31,585 nt of DNA from JBCCQH01 sp039024435 (GTDB taxonomy: Bacteria > Bacteroidota > Bacteroidia > J057 > JADKCL01): contig JBCCQH010000098.1 of NCBI GenBank assembly GCA_039024435.1, forward strand, positions 1 to 31,585, read 5' to 3'. Shown here in pieces: positions 15,984 to 24,899 of this stretch. The notes under the pieces were generated by a model. It did not search any database and was not told the origin of the DNA. It was given only the letters and a program-made list of their open reading frames with translations. How positions within the stretch are numbered: the stretch's first letter is position 1; each line of letters begins with the position of its first letter. Both the position numbers and the translations under genes were made by a program.

Positions 15984-18575
15984 CTATTTTTTGTTGCGGA
16001 GTTTGAGCATGCGATAGATCTTCATGGCCAACTCGAGATCCACTTCACTCTCCTCAATTTCCCCACTGTTCCGCAGTTTACGCTCCATCTTACTGATTAC
16101 ATCGAGATCGATCACCGTATCTTTCCCGTTCTCGCTTTCCGATACTAGCTCAACGATTTCCTCAACCTGATCATCGTTTTCCGGCTTGAGGGGCAATGAG
16201 GGGGTTTCGTGCGCTTTCCTCAGCGATTTTTCATTGATCGTGCAATTTCCACTGGCTATGCCTTCTGGCTCTGATGAAGAGGACGAGCTGTTCTGAATTT
16301 TGGTGACTTTGCTTCCCAGATGACCACGTGAATTCCCATGTTTTATGGACTCTTCCTTCACTCCTTCCTCCCCTGTGGACGCCCCACCCGTAGGTACTTG
16401 CTCTGAGGAGGTAGTTGGCGGTAAGGCATTCGGCAGTACTCCCAACAACAGATGGCTGTCGTCCTCCAATTCCATTTCCACCTGGGAGGCTTCTGCCTGG
16501 CTGCGAAGCGTGTTCAATTCTTCGTTCAAACGAGTAATCTCTTCCCGAATGATAATTATTTTCTCATCTCGTACCGATTTGCCATGCTCCAACTCTATGC
16601 TTTCCTTCATTTTGAGGGTCGCGATCCGGGATTTAATTGCCTTTACCCGTTCTGTGATCTCCAGGTCAGAATCACTGAGTTCTCGCCCCAGCTGAGTGAT
16701 GACAACTTTTACCCCAAAACGACGCTGCAAAGGCGCAATGACCATATTGAGCCGCTGTAGCAAGGTGATTCGTCCCCTGGGAGAAATGTAACGCAAGCTG
16801 TCCAGGCGATAGGTTTCCAATTCATATTTGAGCTGCTCAACCATTTGCTCCTCAAGGTTGGTGCGGAATTTTTCTAGCCCCAGCTTCAGCTTGTTGTGAA
16901 ATTGATCAAATGCAGGTTCGTGCGGCCCCCTTACTTCGTAACGGATGGTAAACTCTAAGCTTTCTCCCTCAATGTTCATTTTAAAAGGGTTCACGTTGAA
17001 CTTGAGCTTGTAGTCCTTGCGCTTCAGTTCCAGGAGGCTCTTTTCCAGGATAGAATTGTGCGGGTGGATGGATATTTCCGCGTCCATGACCTGATACTCC
17101 TGCAAAATCTCCCGAGCAATCCGGTCCAAGTCATTCGCAACCCGTCCGTAATAATTGAAGTAGAGCGAAACGGCCTTCTCAGCAATGATGCGATTCTCCA
17201 TCCGCTGGATGCATTTTTTCCGAATCTCTTCCTGCATCGGCTGGTCGGGAGCGATCCGCTGCAATAGCTTCATGCGGTCTGCCACCGGACCCTCAGCTCG
17301 AAAATTCAACAAAATCGAGATTCCGGGGTCAGCGGTCTTAAAGTCTTCCTCAAACTCCACCAGGACTCGCTCCAGAACATTGACTTCCAGCGGATTGAGC
17401 AAGACAACAATGTGCTCAACCTTGTAGCCAAATTCGAGCACTTCACTTTTGAGGGAATCTCGCAGGGTCTTCTCGATGTTTTCTTTCTCCGACGAGTTCT
17501 CAAAGACATCTAAACCGTTGTTCCAAATGTAGTGCTTCGTTTGCCGGTCAAGCAATTCGATCACGTGCTTCTCGGGATCGTCCACGGCTTGCCGAAAAAA
17601 CTTCTCTCGATCAATCAGAGTCAGGTCTAAGTCGTGTAAAACCTTGATCTCGATCTTGTGGCCTTTGGGATTGTAGATGAATCCATTGGCGGTGTGATTG
17701 ATCGAGAGCTGCACCGGGGGCAGAGGAAACTCCGTGACTACATTCATGACCAGAGAACGCGCTTTGTATCCCCAGGGATTCAACTCTTTGTCGATTAAAC
17801 TTTGGGCATCCGGAATAATTTTCGCGTCGAGATCGTAAAGCAACTCCGTTACACTCAGTTTCTCTTCGAGGTAATCCTGCAGGCTCCGAATGACAACCGC
17901 TTCAAGCTCGGTCTCTTGTTCCGAAAGAATCATGGCCCGGAACTCACGACCGGGAATCGGGTGCAAGTCTACGTCCACCTTTAGATCCACAGGGTCGGCC
18001 AGGTGCTGGACCACTGTCCGGAACACTTTATCGCGGACTTTGATGGGAGGAACGCTATTCAGGTTGCGGATACTCAATGCGGTTACCAACTTGAGACCAT
18101 AGGTCTTTTCGGTCTGAAAACATACATCAACGGATATGTCCGAGAGTGACTCGTTCAACAACAATATCCTCTCCGCCGGGTGCATCAAATGAGTGAGCAT
18201 GTACTGGCGCGTCCAGGCCGCAATATTTCGCTTTACCCGATCTTCGAATGGTAATTTTTCCACGGCCATGTACTTGGAAAACAACTTCACAGCACTCTCT
18301 TCGCTCGTAGAACTCGAGGCGAAAAAATGGAAGTCCAGGATCACCTCCTTTTTGTATTTGTCGAGCGAAAGCTTGAGCTCGACATTGCTCTCCCATGTTG
18401 CGGTAAAATCTATGTAGTAGGCCTCCCAATTGGTGGATCGGTTCAGCATAGAAAGCTTGGTTTTGATCTCCCCAGTGGAAGGGTTTCGGTAGCATACAAG
18501 GCCGGTGTTTTTTTTGCGAAATCGGGCTTCGTATTCCGAAGGAATCCTTTTGATCATATCCGTAATCGTCGACAT
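15984..18575 (-). CDS. 863-aa protein built of tandem SPFH/band-7-like units with a coiled coil and disordered tail
   Basis: I recognise no full-length family. Reading the protein, a pattern recurs: a short beta-rich stretch, a charged helix, then a helix ending in an aromatic-Gly turn and a beta strand, as in the second half of SPFH/flotillin domains. Clear examples are 226-278 (VVIRSLQDYLEEKL, later NPWGYKARSLVM), 325-393 (FFRQAVDDPEKHVIELL, later LEFGYKVEHIVV) and 560-630 (later RRFGVKVVITQL). Weaker ones lie at about 50-155 and 430-505. A coiled coil (635-700) follows, as in flotillins, then a Ser-rich acidic low-complexity tail (700-815) and a short helical end. There is no membrane segment. 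I infer a self-assembling scaffold for the phospho-switch. Gaps of six bases before and two bases after place it in the operon. Confidence 0.5.
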   Translation of the reverse strand: MSTITDMIKRIPSEYEARFRKKNTGLVCYRNPSTGEIKTKLSMLNRSTNWEAYYIDFTATWESNVELKLSLDKYKKEVILDFHFFASSSTSEESAVKLFSKYMAVEKLPFEDRVKRNIAAWTRQYMLTHLMHPAERILLLNESLSDISVDVCFQTEKTYGLKLVTALSIRNLNSVPPIKVRDKVFRTVVQHLADPVDLKVDVDLHPIPGREFRAMILSEQETELEAVVIRSLQDYLEEKLSVTELLYDLDAKIIPDAQSLIDKELNPWGYKARSLVMNVVTEFPLPPVQLSINHTANGFIYNPKGHKIEIKVLHDLDLTLIDREKFFRQAVDDPEKHVIELLDRQTKHYIWNNGLDVFENSSEKENIEKTLRDSLKSEVLEFGYKVEHIVVLLNPLEVNVLERVLVEFEEDFKTADPGISILLNFRAEGPVADRMKLLQRIAPDQPMQEEIRKKCIQRMENRIIAEKAVSLYFNYYGRVANDLDRIAREILQEYQVMDAEISIHPHNSILEKSLLELKRKDYKLKFNVNPFKMNIEGESLEFTIRYEVRGPHEPAFDQFHNKLKLGLEKFRTNLEEQMVEQLKYELETYRLDSLRYISPRGRITLLQRLNMVIAPLQRRFGVKVVITQLGRELSDSDLEITERVKAIKSRIATLKMKESIELEHGKSVRDEKIIIIREEITRLNEELNTLRSQAEASQVEMELEDDSHLLLGVLPNALPPTTSSEQVPTGGASTGEEGVKEESIKHGNSRGHLGSKVTKIQNSSSSSSEPEGIASGNCTINEKSLRKAHETPSLPLKPENDDQVEEIVELVSESENGKDTVIDLDVISKMERKLRNSGEIEESEVDLELAMKIYRMLKLRNKK

Positions 18576-18581
18576 ATTGGT

Positions 18582-21131
18582 TTATTTTAATTTGATCAAT
18601 TCATTGTGTATTCTCTCGACAACTTCCAGGTGTTGATAGTCGTCCGTGCTTTTGGGGGCTTCATTTGTTGGATCGTACACCTTGCGCAGATGCTGTTCCA
18701 AGCCCTCTGAAATCTGCTCGATCAAGGGGCCCAGCCGGGCTTCTGGCAATGCAGTGCCAAACTGATCCCAGAATTTGCGGTCGTAATCTTTGGGAAACTG
18801 CTCAAGTGGGTTCAACAGGGTGATTGCTCGGCTCCAATCAACCAGAAACTCGCTCAAAAATTGCTTGGCCTTCCCCTCAGGGGCAATCACTGAAGTCGAT
18901 CTGGTAGGAAATCTGCTCACCAACCAGCCAACAAACAGTTCGTTTAGCTCACTGTTTGCTCCCACCGAGCGTTGCACAAACCAAAGTATTGGATGCTCAA
19001 ATCGCTCCTGAGAAGAGGAGCGAAATAGGCTCTGAAGTGATGCCCTGAGGCGATTCAAAATGATACAAAACAGGGTATCGCCTAGGATTTTCTTACCCGG
19101 TCCGATTTTGGCATTGCTGCTGGTATCAGCGGTCGTCTGCCCGTAGACCCGAAGCCAGTGTTCGATGTTTTCCGTCAAACTTTGCTTCCGCGACAACTGA
19201 TAGTATACCCGAGCTGCTTCTGCTTGATAATCGCCGGTGTCCGTGCGCAAAATGAACTTCTTGAGGTACAGCTCCGAAAAGGTGTAGTTCGAAATCCCGA
19301 TTTTCAGGAGCATCTTTACGATGAGCTCTGATTCCCGATCCTTGTACAGCTTCTGGAAAAATCTGCGCAAAAGCCCATGTTGTGATCGACTGGATTCCCC
19401 TCGGTCGTTGCGCAGGAATGCCGAAAGAATAATCTGGAGCCGATCTTCAAGCTCATTTGCCGGTGCTAGATTTGCAATTGAGACTTCGAAAATGGGACGT
19501 GCCGGTAAGCTAAACGTTCCTTTGGCAAATCGATAAGCGTTTAACCACCCATTGAAGAGGTAGTTACAAAGATCATCCCCACCGAAACTCTCTATCCGCA
19601 ATACGATTTTCCTGAGCTGATCCCCTTTCGAGTACGGTCGCCGAGACCCAAAGAGCATCCCCGAGCGGATCAAACGGCGATAAAAATACTCCACCTCAAA
19701 AGGATCACGCTGGTGGATCTCGGTGATGAGGGCCATGCCTCCTTCCCGGTAAAAAAATGCCAGCGCCCACTCAAAAGCAGCGTTTTCTTTGGTCTCAATT
19801 CCCGCTTTGCGCATGAGCCAACCACAGTTGCGTGACCAGTACTCCCCAATCGGCATCACCCGCCGCTGCACCAATTCGGCGATCACCGAGGAATTCCCGG
19901 AAGGGATGGGACCCGCCGCAACTTGCCTTCCCAAAAGAATTGCCATTAGCTTCCGAAACTGCGGTCCTTTCAATCCAGGAAAATTGTACAACAACAATAC
20001 CTGGAAAATCAGCACCCGTTTTTCGCGATAGGATAACGTCAACCACGTCTCAAACTTGGGAAAGTCTTTGATTGAGCGGTCGGCGGATTCGTCTTTCTGC
20101 TTGAGCAATCTCAGGAAAGAATCTTCTCCCTTTTCAAGCTCAATCTTCAGCTCCTTTATGTAGCCCGACTCGTCCCCCGGATCGCCCCAGCGAAATGAAT
20201 TTCTTTGCTCACGGACCCGTTGCAAAATTTCCGGGGCACGGTCCCCGAATACTTGCGTAATGAGGATTTCATCGCCGTGAATCTCCCAAATGTAGGCCCA
20301 ATCGAGCTGTCCCCGATACCGGTGGTACAAATCCCGAGAAAGGTGAATGATAAAATGGCGCTCCTCCTTTCGATGAAAAACAAACCGGTCCCGCTTGGAG
20401 ATTGCGCTTCCCCGCGGAAATCCTTTTATAAAATCATCGTCGGTCAGCGAAGCCAAAAGCAGGCATCTTTCCCCACTAACCGCCACCGAAATTTTTCCCC
20501 CAGCCAGTAGGTTCTTCCAGATTTGCTGGGAATCATCAAGGTGTGTATTGAACAAAAAGGCACTGTAATGCGCATTTGGGCGATCAATGGCCTCTCCCGT
20601 CGGGTCATGCACGATCCAGTATTGCGCAATCTCGGCAGTAAACTCATCGTCGCTCACAATGAATATCAAGCCGTCGTCGCTCAGTCTATTTGCCGCTGCT
20701 TCCAAACCCCGGTTAATCTTCCAATTTGCCCACTCCCGATAGTCACTCTCGAGGTCCACGATCGAAAAGAATTCAGATATGTCGCGGCTGTCACCGTCAC
20801 CTACTGTGATGCTGATCGCAATGTCGCGCGACCGCATATCTGCATTGGAATCGTCGTTCTCCGTTTCATCATTGCCGGATTCATCCTCCCCCGGGTCGTC
20901 CATCATACCCGCATCGATATCGCTCGTCAGGTCGGGACCGCCATTCGTGTACATGCCACTTTCCTCAGACATACTGTGCTGCGAATTGGCAGCCGACGGA
21001 TCGAGATTGTCCGGGTCTTCCATTTCCGGAAAGTCGTCCGCAGTCAAGTCTGCGTCATCCATTGGGAAACTTTTCTTTCCATTGTCGAGGCCTGAATCAT
21101 TATCCCAGCCTTCATAGTCTGATTCATCCAT
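18582..21131 (-). CDS. 849-aa protein of unknown function with a disordered acidic N-terminus
   Basis: I do not recognise this protein. Residues 1-105 are extremely rich in Asp, Glu, Ser, Asn and Met and must be disordered. Residues ~105-330 look like an alpha/beta globular domain (DDGLIFIVSDDEF, GKISVAVSGERCLLLASL, HFIIHLSRDLYHRY). The remaining ~500 residues are helical and rich in Leu, Arg and aromatic residues, like a solenoid. I see no Walker A motif, nuclease or protease signature, and no membrane helix. It is the largest orphan of the island, placed directly upstream of the SPFH-like gene. Its acidic tail is a plausible substrate region for the kinase/phosphatase pair, by inference only. 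Confidence 0.6.
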   Translation of the reverse strand: MDESDYEGWDNDSGLDNGKKSFPMDDADLTADDFPEMEDPDNLDPSAANSQHSMSEESGMYTNGGPDLTSDIDAGMMDDPGEDESGNDETENDDSNADMRSRDIAISITVGDGDSRDISEFFSIVDLESDYREWANWKINRGLEAAANRLSDDGLIFIVSDDEFTAEIAQYWIVHDPTGEAIDRPNAHYSAFLFNTHLDDSQQIWKNLLAGGKISVAVSGERCLLLASLTDDDFIKGFPRGSAISKRDRFVFHRKEERHFIIHLSRDLYHRYRGQLDWAYIWEIHGDEILITQVFGDRAPEILQRVREQRNSFRWGDPGDESGYIKELKIELEKGEDSFLRLLKQKDESADRSIKDFPKFETWLTLSYREKRVLIFQVLLLYNFPGLKGPQFRKLMAILLGRQVAAGPIPSGNSSVIAELVQRRVMPIGEYWSRNCGWLMRKAGIETKENAAFEWALAFFYREGGMALITEIHQRDPFEVEYFYRRLIRSGMLFGSRRPYSKGDQLRKIVLRIESFGGDDLCNYLFNGWLNAYRFAKGTFSLPARPIFEVSIANLAPANELEDRLQIILSAFLRNDRGESSRSQHGLLRRFFQKLYKDRESELIVKMLLKIGISNYTFSELYLKKFILRTDTGDYQAEAARVYYQLSRKQSLTENIEHWLRVYGQTTADTSSNAKIGPGKKILGDTLFCIILNRLRASLQSLFRSSSQERFEHPILWFVQRSVGANSELNELFVGWLVSRFPTRSTSVIAPEGKAKQFLSEFLVDWSRAITLLNPLEQFPKDYDRKFWDQFGTALPEARLGPLIEQISEGLEQHLRKVYDPTNEAPKSTDDYQHLEVVERIHNELIKLK

Positions 21132-21214
21132 AGGTTCTGCGTATTTATGATGAGTGAATTGAGGTGTTGCTCATGGCTGTTTTCAATTCAAGGCAGGTTG
21201 CAATTGCCCCGTGA

Positions 21215-21320
21215 ACAAATCGCTTTTCCTGACGCTCAACTTGATCTCTGCCGACGAAAAACAATTCCAGCCAACAAAAACATCAGGAGCTGCACACCGG
21301 AGAAAAAGGGCTGCCCTCTC
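21215..21320. repeat. Degenerate intergenic repeat, copy downstream of the sigma-like gene
   Basis: The gap between the sigma-like gene and the 849-aa gene ends in GAGCTGCACACCGGAGAAAAAGG followed by GCTGCCCTCTCC, which resembles the 3' ends of the two copies at 22564-22650 and 22675-22770. The GACGAAAAACAATTCC segment also recalls the AACGAAAAAAATTAC of the first of these. Similarity is partial and was judged by eye. No TAnnTTTG element was found here on the minus strand. Confidence 0.35.
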
Positions 21321-22526
21321 CTAGGTTAAGAGCCGACCGAATAGGTAGTTGACTTTCCGTATGATCTCCAATTTGTACTCTTCCTCTTTCCCCTCCCCCC
21401 TCGAAGCGGGAACCTTGGCCTCGGCATTCGATTCGAGTTCGTACAGTTCTTCGGGAGTCACACCAAAGAACTCTTCATACTTCATCGGAACCCGCCACCA
21501 CGAGGATGACTTGGCCAAAAAGTTGAAAAGCTCCTGCCGATCCGTTTCTTCCGCCAGCCAGACCAAAAAGCGCAGAAAATCGAACAAAACAGTACTTTGA
21601 CGGGATTCAATTTCTTGAATGAATGCCATTGCCTTTTCACCCGTCCACTTGCAACTTGCGATGAGTTTCCGTGGAGAATCGGCTTCAGCACGATGAAATT
21701 CAGTGTGAATCCATTTCGAATTCTCATCCCCGGGCAAACGTTTGAGTTCTCGCAAGAACCCTACAATCCAGGACAAGCTGTAGTCGTACCGATCAAGCAG
21801 ATCCACAAAACGGATATCCCGAATCAGATAATCAATCAAAAACTGGTGATGGGTCGATTCAAGCAAGAATTGCACCAGCTTGTACTTGCAACGGCGGAAT
21901 CGATTGTCAAATTTTTTTGTTGCTGCCTCATCTGTCCCCGCATATCCCAGTTTGCGCGCAATTGCTAAGTTGCCGCTCTGATCGGAAACTGGAACCGTAC
22001 TTTCTGCCTCCTCAACTGCGTCGGGCCAGAACTTATACCAGAATATTTTACGGCAATCGGGCATGGCCGTTCGCTCGAGAATCCGCTTTAAGAGTTCACG
22101 CTTTTCCGCATTCTCCAGTACCCGGTGGGGATCTATCCCTGCCTGAACCAGCATCTTATCTTTAATTTGGGCGGAATCTTCGGCTTCCCATTTCCGATGT
22201 GTCTTGAGTCGGCGCAGACCATCGAGCAATCGCCTCCGGAGAATGGTAGCCCACAATGCGGAGAAATTGTCAGAATCCTTGACTTCCCGTACCTTGATTT
22301 CTTCCCACAATTCCCGCAACGCTTTCCCTTCGGCTTCAACGAAGATTACATCGTCGAGTGCCAATTGCGATTTCCGAGCAGCTCCGCTCAAGATCCGCCC
22401 GTGCATTTCCTGCCAAAATTCACCGAAAACCTGCCTCCTTTCCGGAGAACCCGGCTCAGTACTTCGAAACGTTTTTGTCCAGTGGGCATCTTGAGATTTT
22501 TGCGGAGTAACCATTTTCTGAGGCAA
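21321..22526 (-). CDS. Divergent sigma-70-family-like protein
   Basis: A 401-aa protein. Residues ~33-118 resemble sigma region 2: FWQEMHGRILSGAARKSQLALDDVIF, a helix, then FSALWATILRRRLLDGLRRLKTHR, which matches the core-binding and -10 recognition helices of ECF sigma factors. Residues ~150-222 resemble region 4: LERTAMPDCRKIFWYKF, then NLAIARKLGY and RFRRCKYKLVQFLLE, as in a helix-turn-helix that recognises -35 elements. The C-terminal 175 residues are an added helical domain of unknown role. If correct, this is an island-borne transcription factor, possibly driving its own cluster. The helix-turn-helix is poorly conserved, so a structural rather than transcriptional role is possible. Confidence 0.5.
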   Translation of the reverse strand: MPQKMVTPQKSQDAHWTKTFRSTEPGSPERRQVFGEFWQEMHGRILSGAARKSQLALDDVIFVEAEGKALRELWEEIKVREVKDSDNFSALWATILRRRLLDGLRRLKTHRKWEAEDSAQIKDKMLVQAGIDPHRVLENAEKRELLKRILERTAMPDCRKIFWYKFWPDAVEEAESTVPVSDQSGNLAIARKLGYAGTDEAATKKFDNRFRRCKYKLVQFLLESTHHQFLIDYLIRDIRFVDLLDRYDYSLSWIVGFLRELKRLPGDENSKWIHTEFHRAEADSPRKLIASCKWTGEKAMAFIQEIESRQSTVLFDFLRFLVWLAEETDRQELFNFLAKSSSWWRVPMKYEEFFGVTPEELYELESNAEAKVPASRGEGKEEEYKLEIIRKVNYLFGRLLT

Positions 22527-22563
22527 TGAGTGATTTGTGAATTCTAACTTTTGCTGGTGTGCT

Positions 22564-22650
22564 CACAAATAGGGCATCCGCCTCAACGAAAAAAATTACA
22601 AAATCCACCGTTTTTCACGAGCTCTGCAGCACAAAATCAGCCTCTCCGCC
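22564..22650. repeat. Degenerate intergenic repeat, copy 1
   Basis: This copy begins CACAAATAGGGCATCC, continues through an A-run (GAAAAAAATTAC) and a GTTTTT segment, and ends GCACAAAATCAGCCTCTCCG. The same order of blocks recurs about 110 bases to the right. It lies in the 340-base gap between the divergent sigma-like and exported-protein genes, a natural place for regulatory sites. Confidence 0.45.
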
Positions 22651-22674
22651 CAGGAAAGCGCCAATTCATCGGTA

Positions 22675-22770
22675 CGCAAATGGGCATCCAAAAAAATTAT
22701 TTGAAATTCAGTGTTTTGTTCTGGCACATCGACTTAGAGGTGAACAGGCACAAAAGGCTGCCTCTCCGGC
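22675..22770. repeat. Degenerate intergenic repeat, copy 2
   Basis: The blocks CGCAAATGGGCATCC, AAAAAAATTATTTG, GTGTTTTG and GCACAAAAGGCTGCCTCTCCG occur in the same order as in 22564-22650. A half-copy, GCACAAAAGGCTCAAC with CCGCAGCAAC after it, lies outside the island at about 11382-11418, between the histidine kinase and the regulator. The motif is therefore not private to the island. Confidence 0.45.
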
Positions 22771-22866
22771 GGCAACGTTCTTTTCCTCGTGTCTGCTCAA
22801 AACGATCGTAAATATCTTTCACCTCTTCGTGAAAGGGCCCTTCTCCCGAAGAACAACAACACAATT

Positions 22867-23376
22867 ATGTTCTTCAACATTCTAAAAAACTCGCTCCTGG
22901 CAGCGATCCTCACCTTTGCGCCGATTGCAACTTCTGAAATTGCTCAGGCACGATTTGCAACCGGACAGATCATCACCCCAACTTCCTGCAACCACTCTAT
23001 TCAGTCGATTCCGAGTGGATCCTGGCGAGTATCCAGCTACTCTGTCCCCGGGAGTGCACACTTCAGTGTATTTCTTGATGCCGCATCAATCACAAATGCC
23101 AATCAGTTGTACTTCAACTTTGTGTTGCCTGCCGGAATGGCATCTACGGTTAAAGCGCAGGTTTCGCTTGCCGGTTCAATCTGGGGGTCGGGGGCAACCG
23201 CTCAAGTCAACGTTGTTGGCAATTCTGTCGAAATAGCAGTTTTTGGAGCGGATTGCTTTCCAGCAGTTGCATCCGGACTCGCATTTGAAGTTGACTTTAC
23301 TGGAATCACTTCAGGACAGGAGAATCAGGTTTCCCCCGGTGATGAAATTGCCATCATTGTGGTTACCGATTTGTGA
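22867..23376 (+). CDS. Small exported protein of unknown function
   Basis: The only plus-strand gene in the island, 169 aa. From the ATG at 22867 a Sec signal peptide is clear: MFFNILKNSLLAAILTF, then a cleavage site near SEIAQA at about residue 28. The open frame runs from 22789, but that would bury the signal behind 26 charged residues, so I reject the longer start. The mature part (~140 aa) is rich in Ser, Gly, Val and Ala with alternating hydrophobics and looks like a beta-sandwich; two Cys (in TSCNHS and GADCFPA) could form a disulphide. No sorting domain is present. Its last 14 bases overlap the convergent 511-aa gene. Function is unknown. Confidence 0.65.
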   Translation: MFFNILKNSLLAAILTFAPIATSEIAQARFATGQIITPTSCNHSIQSIPSGSWRVSSYSVPGSAHFSVFLDAASITNANQLYFNFVLPAGMASTVKAQVSLAGSIWGSGATAQVNVVGNSVEIAVFGADCFPAVASGLAFEVDFTGITSGQENQVSPGDEIAIIVVTDL

Positions 23377-24898
23377 CTGATTGCTCCGCAATTCGGTCCT
23401 CGATGATGGATAGTAACCAGGGGCGTTCTACACAGTGTCGGACGCCCCTAATTTTTTCTCCCAGCCTTGACAACTTTTCTTGCGGTTCCCACCAATTCCG
23501 CAAGAATGTCAAAAACTTCTGGGCAAAGTTTTTGTATCCCTCTTGAAATTCCGGAGATAACTCGCCTTTCAGACGAAAAACCTGAACCTTCAGGCTCTCG
23601 GCGGCTTTGGAAATTTCCTCGCTGACATCAGCTCCTTCGCAATGCAATCGGTACAATACCCGGAGCCGAAAGACCTCAGCCTGAAGGCGAAAAAACAGAT
23701 CTTGTTTGAGTGTCCCGCGGCGGGAGTGAATCACTTCCTCCAATTGAAAGAGGACTTTTGAATGGTCACCCTGTTGTTCATTCCAGCGGTAGTACCGAAT
23801 CATTGCCTCCATAAGCAAAAGAAACAAGTCTTGCCCGGCCTCACTAAGCGCATTTTTATAGAAACGGAGCCGGGCAAAGGCTTCGTCATACTTTCCCAAT
23901 TCAGCACTCAACTTCACGTAGTTTTTCAAGTGGTGCAACTGGTCCGTACCAATGGCCGAACTCAACAAATCAAGGGTAAAAATCTGCGAATAGATTTCCC
24001 AGAGAAATACACTTCCACCTTTACCTACATGTTGATCCGAACGATGGCAAATCCCAATCCAGCCGGTGCATATATCTAGCATTACATACTTGGGGAGCCC
24101 TGCTTCGGCACCGCCCAACTCCCTCAAATAGCCGAGCACCTTAGGCATCACCTGCATGATCAGGGCAAACTCACCACTGTCGACCAACAGCAATCCTTCG
24201 AGGAGCCTACCGTAACCCTGTATGTACAAATCCTCTCGCAAATACACATTTTCCGGTCTTTTGAGCGATTTAACCAATCGTTCTGCTTCCTTTACCAACT
24301 GAATGTCCTGATCGTGGTAAACATTTCGGGCACTCATCCGGGCACACAATAGTTTCAAACGTGAAGCGACAAAATAGCGGTCCTCAGCCTTTTGCAATAC
24401 ATTAAAATTAATCGGTGCCTTCCGGGTACGGTTCAAAACCTGCACGTGCATCCGCACTCGCTCGAGCTCCATCGAGGCATGCATAGCGTCAAGCCCAATC
24501 GGATGTTGACCGATTCGGCGATCCAGTTCGTTGAGTTCTTTTTCCAGCAATCCGTGTTGAGCGTGATGCAAAAAGTACCGAGCGCGCCGGAGTTCCCCCG
24601 AAAAAGGGTGTGGATCCGGTCCCCTCTGGGCCAGAAAGTTAGCGATCACCTGCCGAATTGATTTTTGGTCCCGGGCAAACTTCGCATTCGAGTACTCGGG
24701 ATCCAGCGTCTGCAGCAGAGCAATGATGTTAATCGGCGCCGGTTCCAATAAATCCGCCTCGTGCTCTACGATCTCCCCGATCATCTCCGCATACCACAAA
24801 TCGCGACCGGAGTCGGATCGCCGGAGAGTATTTCGCAACTCTTGCAGTTCATTTTCCCCAAGAGTAAAGATCAGTTCAAGCAGTTTTTTTCCTTGCAT
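23363..24898 (-). CDS. 511-aa helical-repeat (TPR-like) protein, partner of the CHAT protein
   Basis: An all-helical protein with no catalytic motif. Helical pairs with TPR-like spacing can be seen, for example LKNYVKLSAELGKYDEAFARLRFYKNAL (about 325-352) and the following LLLMEAMIRYYRWNEQQGDHSKVLFQLEEVI. The N-terminal 100 residues (LELIFTLGENELQELRNTL) look like a separate helical adaptor domain. It begins one base after the CHAT stop, so the two are co-translated. CHAT domains are usually fused to or coupled with TPR solenoids that hold them inactive, so I read this as the regulatory half of a split TPR-CHAT. Exact repeat boundaries cannot be set by eye. Confidence 0.55.
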   Translation of the reverse strand: MQGKKLLELIFTLGENELQELRNTLRRSDSGRDLWYAEMIGEIVEHEADLLEPAPINIIALLQTLDPEYSNAKFARDQKSIRQVIANFLAQRGPDPHPFSGELRRARYFLHHAQHGLLEKELNELDRRIGQHPIGLDAMHASMELERVRMHVQVLNRTRKAPINFNVLQKAEDRYFVASRLKLLCARMSARNVYHDQDIQLVKEAERLVKSLKRPENVYLREDLYIQGYGRLLEGLLLVDSGEFALIMQVMPKVLGYLRELGGAEAGLPKYVMLDICTGWIGICHRSDQHVGKGGSVFLWEIYSQIFTLDLLSSAIGTDQLHHLKNYVKLSAELGKYDEAFARLRFYKNALSEAGQDLFLLLMEAMIRYYRWNEQQGDHSKVLFQLEEVIHSRRGTLKQDLFFRLQAEVFRLRVLYRLHCEGADVSEEISKAAESLKVQVFRLKGELSPEFQEGYKNFAQKFLTFLRNWWEPQEKLSRLGEKIRGVRHCVERPWLLSIIEDRIAEQSVTNR

Positions 24899-24899
24899 T

